Positions 1 through 5,598 of a stretch of DNA of 11,418 nucleotides are shown here, in pieces. This DNA is from Caldifarciminota bacterium UBA3073. GTDB taxonomy: Bacteria > Hydrothermota > UBA3073. Below the pieces are notes generated by a model, which saw only the letters and a program-made list of their open reading frames with translations, searched no databases and had not been told where the DNA came from. The stretch is taken from NCBI GenBank assembly GCA_002366725.1, contig DFBT01000010.1, positions 1 to 11,418 of the forward strand, given 5' to 3'. Made by a program: the position numbers and the translations under genes. Positions within the stretch are counted from its first letter, which is position 1; the number at the start of each line of letters is the position of its first letter.

Positions 1-284
1 AAACACTAAAAAAGTCTTTTGAAAGAAAGCTTCCTAAGTTGCTATATGTTAAAGCGGAGGCGAGAGGAAGGGCCTCTAAAGAGGAATTTTGGTTTGATGA
101 AGCATGGTTATTAAGTGGATTTAGTTTTAATGATTTTCTTAACTTGTTAAAAGAAAAAGTAATTCTCGTTGATATACGAATTGGACAATATCCTGATGGC
201 AGAACTCACGATCACGGCACAGGGTTTAGGGTACTCCCTGATAAGTTAGACTTATGTTTTAAAAATAGAGAAAGAATAATGTGA
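1..284 (+). CDS. MvaI/BcnI-type restriction endonuclease, C-terminal fragment (cut by window edge)
   Basis: The frame is open from base 3 to the TGA at 282-284, so this is the tail of a longer gene. The usable TTG at 39 is only an internal codon. The residues I can read include LLYVKAEARG, EEFWFDEAWLLSGFSF, ILVDIRIGQYPDG, THDHGTGFR and LPDKLDLCF. From memory, the 'DIRIGQY...HDHGTGFR' block matches the C-terminal DNA-recognition part of the MvaI/BcnI restriction endonucleases, which cut CCWGG or CCSGG as monomers. The catalytic residues lie upstream of the window and cannot be judged. If the assignment holds, a partner cytosine methyltransferase would be expected to the left. The next 900 bp is repeat-rich non-coding DNA, as is common beside restriction-modification loci. 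The family call is by recognition, without a search. Confidence 0.65.
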   Translation, partial: TLKKSFERKLPKLLYVKAEARGRASKEEFWFDEAWLLSGFSFNDFLNLLKEKVILVDIRIGQYPDGRTHDHGTGFRVLPDKLDLCFKNRERIM

Positions 285-363
285 TGTATTCAGTCTTTCC
301 TATAAATCCCATAATGAGCGAAAAAAATTTAGGGAGTTTAAAAAAGAAAGAAAAGATTATTTT

Positions 364-409
364 GAAATTTGGTGTCAGAAATTTGGTGTCAGTTCTCAGT
401 AATCTTTTA
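364..409 (+). repeat. Nested 14-bp and 34-bp direct repeats
   Basis: The 14-mer GAAATTTGGTGTCA occurs at 364-377 and 378-391. A 34-bp unit beginning CAGAAATTTGGTGTCAG occurs at 376-409 and is repeated from 410. The same short core starts each copy of the 312-bp duplication that follows, so three tandem periods share one seed sequence. Confidence 0.9.
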
Positions 410-720
410 CAGAAATTTGGTGTCAGTTCTCAGTAATCTTTTAAAACATAAAGAGTTACAACGAAACTTTAATTTTTGACAAGAGGGAGTAGGGTCGGGT
501 CTTGACCTCAGTGAAATAGATTTACATTTCACCACACATAATAGAAAAGACAGATTACATATGGCAAGCAAGGCAGGCATTAGACATAATTGAGGGCAAA
601 TTGGCAAGTTCCCTGTAGATAGGAAGTGTTACTAAAGAAAATTCATCAAGAGATATTACCCAAGGTCTAACCCGCATTAAACAGGAGAGTAAGAAATCAA
701 AGGAGAAGCTGAAGCAAAGC
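409..720 (+). repeat. 312-bp perfect tandem duplication, copy 1
   Basis: This 312-bp unit begins ACAGAAATTTGGTGTCAG and ends GAAGCAAAGC. I compared it base by base with 721-1032 and found no difference. It carries a 5' copy of AGGGTCGGGTCTT (491-503) and most of the short-element-like sequence described at 803-1058. Confidence 0.95.
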
Positions 721-1032
721 ACAGAAATTTGGTGTCAGTTCTCAGTAATCTTTTAAAACATAAAGAGTTACAACGAAACTTTAATTTTTGACAAGAGGGA
801 GTAGGGTCGGGTCTTGACCTCAGTGAAATAGATTTACATTTCACCACACATAATAGAAAAGACAGATTACATATGGCAAGCAAGGCAGGCATTAGACATA
901 ATTGAGGGCAAATTGGCAAGTTCCCTGTAGATAGGAAGTGTTACTAAAGAAAATTCATCAAGAGATATTACCCAAGGTCTAACCCGCATTAAACAGGAGA
1001 GTAAGAAATCAAAGGAGAAGCTGAAGCAAAGC
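721..1032 (+). repeat. 312-bp perfect tandem duplication, copy 2
   Basis: Second, identical copy of the unit at 409-720, directly abutting it. Complete identity means either a very recent duplication or an assembly artefact. The copy continues rightward into unique sequence at 1033 that completes the inverted-repeat unit ending at 1058. Confidence 0.95.
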
Positions 1033-1058
1033 AAAGTGGAAGATGAAGACCCGACCCT
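803..1058 (+). mobile_element. Short inverted-repeat element, probably an internally deleted RAYT derivative
   Basis: The perfect 13-bp inverted repeats AGGGTCGGGTCTT (803-815) and AAGACCCGACCCT (1046-1058) bound 256 bp. A partial second copy starts at 491 because of the 312-bp duplication. Inside, ATATGGCAAG (872-881) matches the start of the intact transposase further right, and CTTGAC follows the left repeat in both elements. A plus-strand frame toward the right end reads SSRDITQGLTRIKQ and then lysine-rich sequence, reminiscent of a RAYT C-terminus. I infer a transposase gene collapsed to its two ends. The inverted repeats are seen directly; the transposase origin is inference. Confidence 0.45.
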
Positions 1059-1162
1059 GATTTTTTGCAACAACGGTATCATATCTTATGAAACTTTCAT
1101 CGAAGAAACCGTATAAGGGATTGATGGAAAGGATAAATCTGTTTTAGATTAGCCTGACCCCA
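1059..1162 (+). mobile_element. Decayed right end of a RAYT element
   Basis: The terminus AGCCTGACCCCA (1151-1162) is identical to the right terminus of the intact element (4402-4413), and both are preceded by AAATCTGTT (1135-1143 and 4379-4387). Just upstream, TCATATCTT (1079-1087) aligns with the 3' coding end of the intact transposase, and the translation gives IISY, as in its IISYLEYKI. The coding sequence is broken by a stop. No left end is recognisable nearby, so this is a solo remnant. Confidence 0.5.
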
Positions 1163-1187
1163 TTCGCTCATAAAAAACAGGAAAGTT

Positions 1188-3362
1188 ATGAAAAAGTATG
1201 TTCTATTTTCTGTAATTTTCGTATGGAGTGCAGTAGTTTGCTACTGCAGTGGCTATGCACAGCACTTGGATGGGACCAATTATACTAATAGGCAATTACC
1301 TCTTGTAGTCCACGAAAAAGTAGATTCTTCAAATGTAAGATTAGTTGGAAGGTGGGGACATGGTTCCTGTGGAGCAGTTTTGGCAGAGGATACTCTGGTA
1401 TACGTTGGAGCCGGCCCCGGCTTTCGAGTAATGAACGTTTCTGATCCTTCCTCACCAACTGTTATCAATGGTGAACTTGCTTTCCCAAGAGAAATAACAG
1501 ATATTTACATATCAGGCAACTATGCGTATGTTGGAGCGAATAATTTACACGTAGTAGATGTATTAGATCCAACAAATCCAGTTTGGGTTAGCTACTATTA
1601 TGATCCTCAAAATTATGGCTTCAAAGTCTATAAATCTGGGAATTTGGTCTATACTGTGGGACCGGGAAGTTTCAGAATTTTCGATGCGTCAGACCCTTAT
1701 AATTTAGTGCAATTAAGCTCGGCTCAAGGAGGTCTGGATATATATGTACGTGGTAATTATGCATTCATAGCAGCATATTGGAGTGGTTTGAACATATTTG
1801 ATGTCTCTGACCCGTACAATCCTGAACTTGTGGGGAATTGCGATACTGGTGAAGCACATGGAATTTTCATATGCGATAGTCTTGCTTATGTAGCAGATTC
1901 TAGAGAAGGTCTTGTTATCGTGGATATATCAGACCCAAGTTTTCCAATACGAGTGGGAACTTGCGGTGTTGGAAGTTCATATGATGTGTGTGTCTTTGGA
2001 AGGTATGCTTATGTTGCAGCTCATCTATATGGAGTTAAGATTGTTAATATCTCAAATCCTTACGCACCCTTTGAGACTGGAAGTTATGGGGGATTTTCTT
2101 TCTTCGCATGGCGAATAGATCTACAGGATAATTATGTGTATGCAGGAGTTGGGGGAGCAGGTTCTGAGCCTAACCAACTATTGATATTGGACGTCTCTGA
2201 TCCTTCCGACCCTATAAAGATAAGTTCTTATAATACGGGTGATGAAGCAGAAAATGTGTATGTTTCAGGAAACTATGCATACATAGCTGACGGTCTCTAT
2301 GGTGGCCTTCGCATTGTGGATATTGGTAATCCAGCTTCTCCCGTAGAAATAAGCTATTACGATACTCTCTGGGACGCACAAGCAATTTGTGTTTCTGGAG
2401 GTTATGCCTATGTAGGGACTTGGGGTTATGGTTTGCATATTATAGATATTCAAAATCCTATGAATCCTGTCAAAACTGGTTGCTACACGTGTTTTCATAC
2501 CATATGGAGCATACAGGTTTTTGATAACTATGCTTTTATGGCTTGCGACTATGACGGGTTACAGATATTAGATGTGTCTGAACCCCAAAATCCTGTGGAG
2601 GTAGGGTCTTATCAGTCTGGCAGTACAGGGGATGTTTACATATCGGGAGATTATGCTTACCTCGCAAATGGTAATGACGGAGTTCGAATTGTCGATATCT
2701 CAAATCCTTTCAATCCCGTAGGGGTTGGGCATTATACTGCGAGAGGGTGTAAAGATATTTTTGTTCAGGGTGACTATGCTTATGTTATAACAGATGGGGA
2801 TTTGTATATTTTAGATGTATCAGACCCTCACAATCCTGTTTATCTTTCCTCCTATAATTTTCCTACTTACGCTCTCGACATTCAGGTTGTCGCCAATTAC
2901 GCTTATGTGCCTTGTGCATACCATGGATTGAAGGTTATAAATGTCTCTGACCCTTATTACCCTACTGAAGTAGGACAATATTGGCACTACCATTCTGGAA
3001 ATATCTTTGCCTCCACGGATTATATTTACATGGTAGAGTATAACTGGTTAGATATCTTCGAATTTTATGGAGTAGGTGTAGAAGAGAATTTATTAAAGAC
3101 CCCTGGAAACAGAATGAGAATAGCACCCAATCCATTCATCCAGCAGACAACCATTACCTACCAGCTACCAGCTAGAACCAAGGTCTCATTGAAAATTTAC
3201 GACATCACTGGAAGACTCGTAGAAACATTGGTAAATGAAGAGAAACAGACTGGATATTATAATGTCAGTTTTGATGCAAAAGGATTGATGGGTGGAGTTT
3301 ATTTTGTAAACCTCGTAGTGGGTGATCACAAGTCAACCAAGAAACTAATCCTTTTAAGATAG
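1188..3362 (+). CDS. Secreted LVIVD-repeat beta-propeller protein with T9SS sorting domain
   Basis: The protein has 724 residues. Residues 1-25 form a signal peptide (two lysines, a hydrophobic core, possible cleavage after SGYA). About residues 50-635 hold thirteen copies of the LVIVD repeat (Pfam LVIVD), each with a strand such as LVIVDISDP or LQILDVSEP followed by an NP or DP turn, spaced roughly 40-46 residues. A degenerate last unit, LDIFEFYG, makes about fourteen, which would fit two seven-bladed propellers. Residues 641-724 (from IAPNPF, through YDITGRLVETL and GLMGGVYFV, to KKLILLR) are a classic type IX secretion C-terminal sorting domain, predicting export across the outer membrane and surface attachment or release. 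The ATG at 1188 has GGAAAG upstream. The repeats are probably protein or ligand binding surfaces; the ligand is unknown. The gene sits between two inverted RAYT termini. Confidence 0.9.
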   Translation: MKKYVLFSVIFVWSAVVCYCSGYAQHLDGTNYTNRQLPLVVHEKVDSSNVRLVGRWGHGSCGAVLAEDTLVYVGAGPGFRVMNVSDPSSPTVINGELAFPREITDIYISGNYAYVGANNLHVVDVLDPTNPVWVSYYYDPQNYGFKVYKSGNLVYTVGPGSFRIFDASDPYNLVQLSSAQGGLDIYVRGNYAFIAAYWSGLNIFDVSDPYNPELVGNCDTGEAHGIFICDSLAYVADSREGLVIVDISDPSFPIRVGTCGVGSSYDVCVFGRYAYVAAHLYGVKIVNISNPYAPFETGSYGGFSFFAWRIDLQDNYVYAGVGGAGSEPNQLLILDVSDPSDPIKISSYNTGDEAENVYVSGNYAYIADGLYGGLRIVDIGNPASPVEISYYDTLWDAQAICVSGGYAYVGTWGYGLHIIDIQNPMNPVKTGCYTCFHTIWSIQVFDNYAFMACDYDGLQILDVSEPQNPVEVGSYQSGSTGDVYISGDYAYLANGNDGVRIVDISNPFNPVGVGHYTARGCKDIFVQGDYAYVITDGDLYILDVSDPHNPVYLSSYNFPTYALDIQVVANYAYVPCAYHGLKVINVSDPYYPTEVGQYWHYHSGNIFASTDYIYMVEYNWLDIFEFYGVGVEENLLKTPGNRMRIAPNPFIQQTTITYQLPARTKVSLKIYDITGRLVETLVNEEKQTGYYNVSFDAKGLMGGVYFVNLVVGDHKSTKKLILLR

Positions 3363-3388
3363 TATCATATGACCATGGGAGAAGTATG

Positions 3389-3411
3389 TGGGGTCAGGCT
3401 GAAAACTGAAA
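3389..3411 (+). repeat. Left terminal inverted repeat of the RAYT element
   Basis: 23 bp, the perfect reverse complement of 4391-4413. Its outer 12 bp are also shared, inverted, with 1151-1162. Confidence 0.9.
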
Positions 3412-3418
3412 TTTAGGC

Positions 3419-3447
3419 TTGACAAGATGGCTTTATTGTGATGTAAT
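3419..3447 (+). promoter_or_regulatory. Predicted promoter of the RAYT transposase
   Basis: TTGACA at 3419-3424, a 17-bp spacer, then TGTAAT at 3442-3447. Transcription would start near 3454, which is the ATG itself. No Shine-Dalgarno sequence is visible, so the mRNA may be leaderless. Confidence 0.55.
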
Positions 3448-3453
3448 CAAAAT

Positions 3454-4380
3454 ATGGCAAGGAAACCTCGTATTGAATATCCTGGAGCATTTTATCATAT
3501 TATTGCCAGGGGCAATAAGAGAGAAGATATATTTTTAGATCAGGGTGACAGGATAAGATTTATAAATAAACTTTCGGAATACAAGAAGAGATATGATTTT
3601 ATTTTATATGCCTATACATTGATGAATAACCACTTTCACCTTCTTCTGGAGACAAATGATGTTCCTGCCTCTAGGATAATGCAGGGAATAATTCAGGCAC
3701 ATACTCAATATTACAACTTGAAATATGATAAAGTGGGGCATGTATTTCAGGGACGCTACAAAGCAATACTCTGCGACAGAGACAATTATCTATTGAATCT
3801 TGTACGATACATTCACCTGAATCCGGTCAGAGCAGGATTAGTGACCAATCCTGCTGATTATAAGTGGACCAGTCACAGGATTTTTCTCGGCGTGGAGAAG
3901 AGTGAGTTGGTAGATAAGGATTTTGTACTGAGTCAATTTGCTAATTCACGTGCAAAGGCTGTAAGGTTGTACGAGGAATTTGTGATAGAATGGTTGGGAG
4001 AAGATAAGAAGGATGAGTTTTATAAAACGATAGACAAGCGGTTTCTTGGGGATGAGGACTTTGTAACACAAGTTAAGGACAGAATAGGTGAAAAACAAAT
4101 TAGGGATGAGATTACTTTGAGAGACAAAAGTTTTGCTGATGTAGTGAAGAAGGTTAAGGAGATAACTGGTGTGGATAATAAGGCATTGTGTGGTAAGAGC
4201 AGGAGTGCTGAAATAGCAGAGGCACGATCACTTTTTGTTCGGTTATGCCTTCTTTATACCAATCATAAGCGTAAGGAAATTGCGGGATATCTGGGTAGAG
4301 TTCCAAGGATTATTTCATATCTTGAGTACAAGATCTCTCAGGAAAGATGGGATAACATACAAAGAAAATTGGGTTGGTAA
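3454..4380 (+). CDS. REP-associated (IS200-like, Y1) tyrosine transposase with DnaA-like C-terminal domain
   Basis: The protein has 308 residues. Residues 1-150 form a Y1 transposase domain: MARKPRIEYPGAFYHIIARGN opening, the metal-binding HUH motif H60-F61-H62 in MNNHFHLLLE, FQGRY near 98-102, and RYIHLNPVRAG at 118-128, in which Y119 is the likely nucleophile that links to DNA. All the expected catalytic elements are present. Residues about 215-305 (FADVVKKVKEITG, LCGKSRSAEIAEARSL, IAGYLGRVPRIISYLEYKI) resemble domain IV of DnaA, the double-stranded DnaA-box binding module, as seen in one group of RAYT proteins. It probably directs the enzyme to the terminal repeats. No ribosome binding site is visible and the start coincides with the predicted transcription start. 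The gene appears intact. Confidence 0.88.
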   Translation: MARKPRIEYPGAFYHIIARGNKREDIFLDQGDRIRFINKLSEYKKRYDFILYAYTLMNNHFHLLLETNDVPASRIMQGIIQAHTQYYNLKYDKVGHVFQGRYKAILCDRDNYLLNLVRYIHLNPVRAGLVTNPADYKWTSHRIFLGVEKSELVDKDFVLSQFANSRAKAVRLYEEFVIEWLGEDKKDEFYKTIDKRFLGDEDFVTQVKDRIGEKQIRDEITLRDKSFADVVKKVKEITGVDNKALCGKSRSAEIAEARSLFVRLCLLYTNHKRKEIAGYLGRVPRIISYLEYKISQERWDNIQRKLGW

Positions 4381-4390
4381 ATCTGTTATT

Positions 4391-4413
4391 TTTCAGTTTT
4401 CAGCCTGACCCCA
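4391..4413 (-). repeat. Right terminal inverted repeat of the RAYT element
   Basis: 23 bp, the perfect reverse complement of 3389-3411. Read on the minus strand it supplies the last codons (GQAEN) and the TGA stop of the truncated NYN gene. Confidence 0.9.
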
Positions 4414-4596
4414 ATTCCACCTAATCCCGTCTTCTATTCTTACCCGGGAATTGTAATAATAAGTTCGAACCAACTTTCTTGAACCAGGTAGAAGCTTACT
4501 AAACTTTTCGAAATCAATGTTTATGTCTTTGCCCAAATTATCCCGCATCCCATGGTAAAAATTGCTTCCGTCAATGAATATAGCAACTCTTTCCAT
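4393..4596 (-). pseudogene. NYN-domain (LabA-like, PIN-fold RNase) gene truncated by the RAYT element
   Basis: This is a 67-codon fragment starting at the ATG 4596-4594, with a strong AGGAGG ribosome binding site just upstream. MERVAIFIDGSNFYHGMRDN and LVRTYYYNSRV match the N-terminus of NYN-domain proteins, PIN-fold metal-dependent ribonucleases that normally need several acidic residues along about 150-200 residues. Only the first aspartate (in FIDGSN) remains. The homologous reading ends near RWN, where the transposon's inverted repeat begins, and the stop codon lies inside that repeat. The rest of the gene is not found on the far side of the element, where a complete LVIVD gene ends 27 bp away. 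So the insertion was accompanied by deletion, or the remainder was lost later. The remnant could still be transcribed but should be inactive as a nuclease. Confidence 0.75.
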
Positions 4597-4609
4597 GCCA
4601 CCTCCTTAT

Positions 4610-4641
4610 AAAAAAACCGGGGTTTGCAATGCAAGCCCCGG
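4610..4641 (-). terminator. Rho-independent terminator in the NYN leader
   Basis: An 11-bp stem (one G-U pair) with arms 4641-4631 and 4627-4617, a 3-nt loop, and seven T on the minus strand (4616-4610). The ribosome binding site begins only a few bases further on. Confidence 0.75.
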
Positions 4642-4686
4642 GAGTTAATTATCCATCATTGAACCTGCAATGATGGGGAGTTAATT
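4640..4686 (+). repeat. Direct repeat GGGAGTTAATT, 36 bp apart
   Basis: The 11-mer is at 4640-4650 and 4676-4686, each directly following a hairpin on the plus strand. Two units only, so this is not a CRISPR array. It is part of the NYN leader. Confidence 0.8.
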
Positions 4687-4694
4687 CTACATAA

Positions 4695-4723
4695 ATTATA
4701 TTACATTTTTGGTAGTTTGTCAA
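4695..4723 (-). promoter_or_regulatory. Consensus sigma-70 promoter of the NYN gene
   Basis: On the minus strand, TTGACA (4723-4718), exactly 17 bp, then TATAAT (4700-4695): a full consensus match. The predicted start is near 4688, giving a short structured leader before the NYN gene. Confidence 0.8.
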
Positions 4724-4892
4724 GTAAAAAATGCATTTTTCGTAAATTTTTTTATTTTTTCTGAAATCTACATAATCCCTTATATATACTACAGTTATGG
4801 TAATTTTTGCTTAATTGAGTAAAATTTTTTTGTTAAAAAAGTGAAACCACCCTCCTTTTTACTATTGTTTTTCTAAAAAGTCAAGTTTTTTC

Positions 4893-4921
4893 TTGACATT
4901 TACTCCAAAATGTGCTATATT
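4893..4921 (+). promoter_or_regulatory. Strong promoter with unassigned transcript
   Basis: TTGACA (4893-4898), a 17-bp spacer, TATATT (4916-4921). The predicted start is near 4928. No recognised gene follows before the second promoter at 5092, so it drives either a small RNA or a longer tRNA precursor. Confidence 0.65.
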
Positions 4922-5091
4922 AAATGTAATTATATTTTTGCTCCATATTTAGGTGAGTTAAGTGGATAAGTCTTTAAGGGATTTATGCTACACTTCAACA
5001 AATTCAATCGATGTTAAATTGTGTCCACAACACCAGGATATAAAACCCACCAGCCACCCTCTTTTAATCTTTCTATCTGATAAATTTTTTC

Positions 5092-5120
5092 TTGACTTTT
5101 ATGGGAGTTCGTGGTATAAT
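5092..5120 (+). promoter_or_regulatory. Promoter of the tRNA-Ser(UGA) gene
   Basis: TTGACT (5092-5097), a 17-bp spacer and a consensus TATAAT (5115-5120). The predicted start near 5127 leaves about 79 nt of 5' leader for RNase P removal before the tRNA at 5206. Confidence 0.75.
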
Positions 5121-5205
5121 ATAGCCAAGTTGATTATATGGCTACCGTTCGAAAGAGAGGAAAGACCTCGTTTAGTGAGCTGTCGTAATAAGAAACAGGA
5201 ACTTA

Positions 5206-5288
5206 GGAGGGCTAGTCCTAACGGTAAGGCAGCGGACTTGAAATCCGCCGGGAGCAATCCCATGGGGGTTCGAATCCCTCGCCCTCCG
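5206..5288 (+). tRNA. tRNA-Ser, anticodon UGA
   Basis: The acceptor stem pairs GGAGGGC (5206-5212) with GCCCTCC (5281-5287), with discriminator G at 5288. The anticodon arm GCGGA-CTTGAAA-TCCGC gives anticodon TGA. An extra arm, GGGA-GCAA-TCCC, forms the long variable loop expected of serine tRNA, and the T arm carries GGTTCGAATCCC. CCA is not encoded and must be added after transcription. A T run follows directly. The tRNA reads UCA and, by wobble, other UCN serine codons. Confidence 0.93.
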
Positions 5289-5323
5289 GGTTTTTTGAGA
5301 AGAGGGAAGAGAGACGATTTACA

Positions 5324-5407
5324 ATTGACTATTGACGATTGAAGATTAAAAGACAAAAGACATCAGACAAGAGACTAAGGACGAACGAAGAATGAAATTA
5401 ATTGAAG
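5324..5407 (+). repeat. Degenerate heptanucleotide tandem repeat after tRNA-Ser(UGA)
   Basis: Reading in steps of seven from 5324 gives ATTGACT, ATTGACG, ATTGAAG, ATTAAAA, GACAAAA, GACATCA, GACAAGA, GACTAAG, GACGAAC, GAAGAAT, GAAATTA, ATTGAAG. The phase is kept over twelve units without a gap. The unit drifts from ATTGACN to GACNANN. There is no coding sequence. Confidence 0.7.
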
Positions 5408-5493
5408 AGAGAAAAGGGAAAAGATAGCAAGATAAATAGATTATTAGATGAAAATTCTCTCTTCGCTCATCGCTCTTCTCCGTTTCAGGAATG

Positions 5494-5582
5494 GGAGAGG
5501 TGGCCGAGAGGCTGAAGGCAACCGATTGCTAATCGGTTTTCTGCTGAAAGGTGGAACGTGGGTTCGAATCCCACCCTCTCCG
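5494..5582 (+). tRNA. tRNA-Ser, anticodon GCU
   Basis: The acceptor stem pairs GGAGAGG (5494-5500) with CCTCTCC (5575-5581), with discriminator G at 5582. The D arm is GGCCGAGAGGCTGAAGGC-like, the anticodon arm ACCGA-TTGCTAA-TCGGT gives anticodon GCT, and there is a long variable arm and a T arm with GGGTTCGAATCCC. CCA is not encoded. It decodes AGC and AGU. It lies 205 bp after the other serine tRNA and 94 bp before dapF, with no promoter of its own that I can identify, so co-transcription with tRNA-Ser(UGA) is possible. Confidence 0.95.
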
Positions 5583-5598
5583 GAATTATAAGAGAGTA

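Larger units (their letters stand above)
285..1187. other. Repeat-rich non-coding block with transposon debris
   Basis: No intact gene lies between the restriction enzyme fragment and the LVIVD gene. The stretch holds nested tandem repeats (364-1032), a short-element-like unit with 13-bp inverted ends (803-1058, partly duplicated at 491-720), and a decayed right end of a RAYT element (about 1059-1162). A 9-bp inverted pair, ATGAGCGAA at 314-322 and TTCGCTCAT at 1163-1171, brackets the block. Its meaning is unknown. The open frames on the minus strand are two copies of the same translation because the DNA is duplicated, and they do not look like protein. Confidence 0.7.
3389..4413 (+). mobile_element. 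Intact IS200-like/RAYT element with 23-bp terminal inverted repeats
   Basis: Positions 3389-3411 and 4391-4413 are perfect 23-bp inverted repeats, starting TGGGGTCAGGCTG on the left and ending CAGCCTGACCCCA on the right. They enclose one transposase gene with its own promoter. Complementarity stops at the bases immediately outside both arms. I see no flanking direct duplication, as expected for single-strand HUH transposition, though RAYT proteins are usually considered domesticated and not self-mobile. The right end lies inside a NYN-domain gene. Confidence 0.8.
4597..4688 (-). promoter_or_regulatory. Leader RNA of the NYN gene, two hairpins, possible attenuator
   Basis: From the predicted transcription start near 4688, the minus-strand leader runs about 92 nt to the ATG. 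It contains a 9-bp hairpin (arms 4676-4668 and 4661-4653, 6-nt loop) and then the terminator hairpin at 4641-4617, followed by seven T and the AGGAGG site. TTAACTCCC stands before each hairpin, 36 nt apart. This arrangement is typical of transcription attenuation. I do not recognise a riboswitch class or a ligand. Confidence 0.5.
4724..5205. other. AT-rich intergenic region without a recognisable gene
   Basis: This stretch of nearly 500 bp contains long A and T runs and two plus-strand promoters (4893 and 5092) leading toward the tRNA gene. The only long plus-strand frame runs through the second promoter and the tRNA, so it is not a protein gene. A short leader peptide or small RNA from the first promoter cannot be excluded. 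GTGGATAAG at 4963-4971 resembles a DnaA box on the minus strand, but it is isolated. Confidence 0.6.

Noticed and set aside
407..919. Two minus-strand frames with the same translation
   Set aside because: They are duplicate translations of the 312-bp repeat, end at arbitrary points and lack ribosome binding sites.
1065..1092. TTGCAA-16-TATGAA as the promoter of the LVIVD gene
   Set aside because: It is a weak match lying within decayed transposon sequence. It could be real but is not supported well enough to annotate.
314..1171. 9-bp inverted pair ATGAGCGAA/TTCGCTCAT as transposon ends for the whole block
   Set aside because: It is too short to be convincing over 860 bp and matches no known terminus.
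4617..4686. CRISPR-like arrangement of two hairpins with a 36-bp period
   Set aside because: Only an 11-bp string is repeated and the hairpins differ. The promoter and terminator layout explains the region better as a leader RNA.
4963..5036. Possible replication origin: AT-rich DNA with a DnaA-box-like GTGGATAAG and TTGTGTCCACAA
   Set aside because: There is a single near-match box, no cluster, and no dnaA, dnaN, rpmH or gidA neighbour.
4962..5342. A 126-residue plus-strand frame starting at a GTG with AGGTGA upstream
   Set aside because: It runs through a consensus promoter and the whole tRNA-Ser(UGA) gene, and the translation has no protein-like character.
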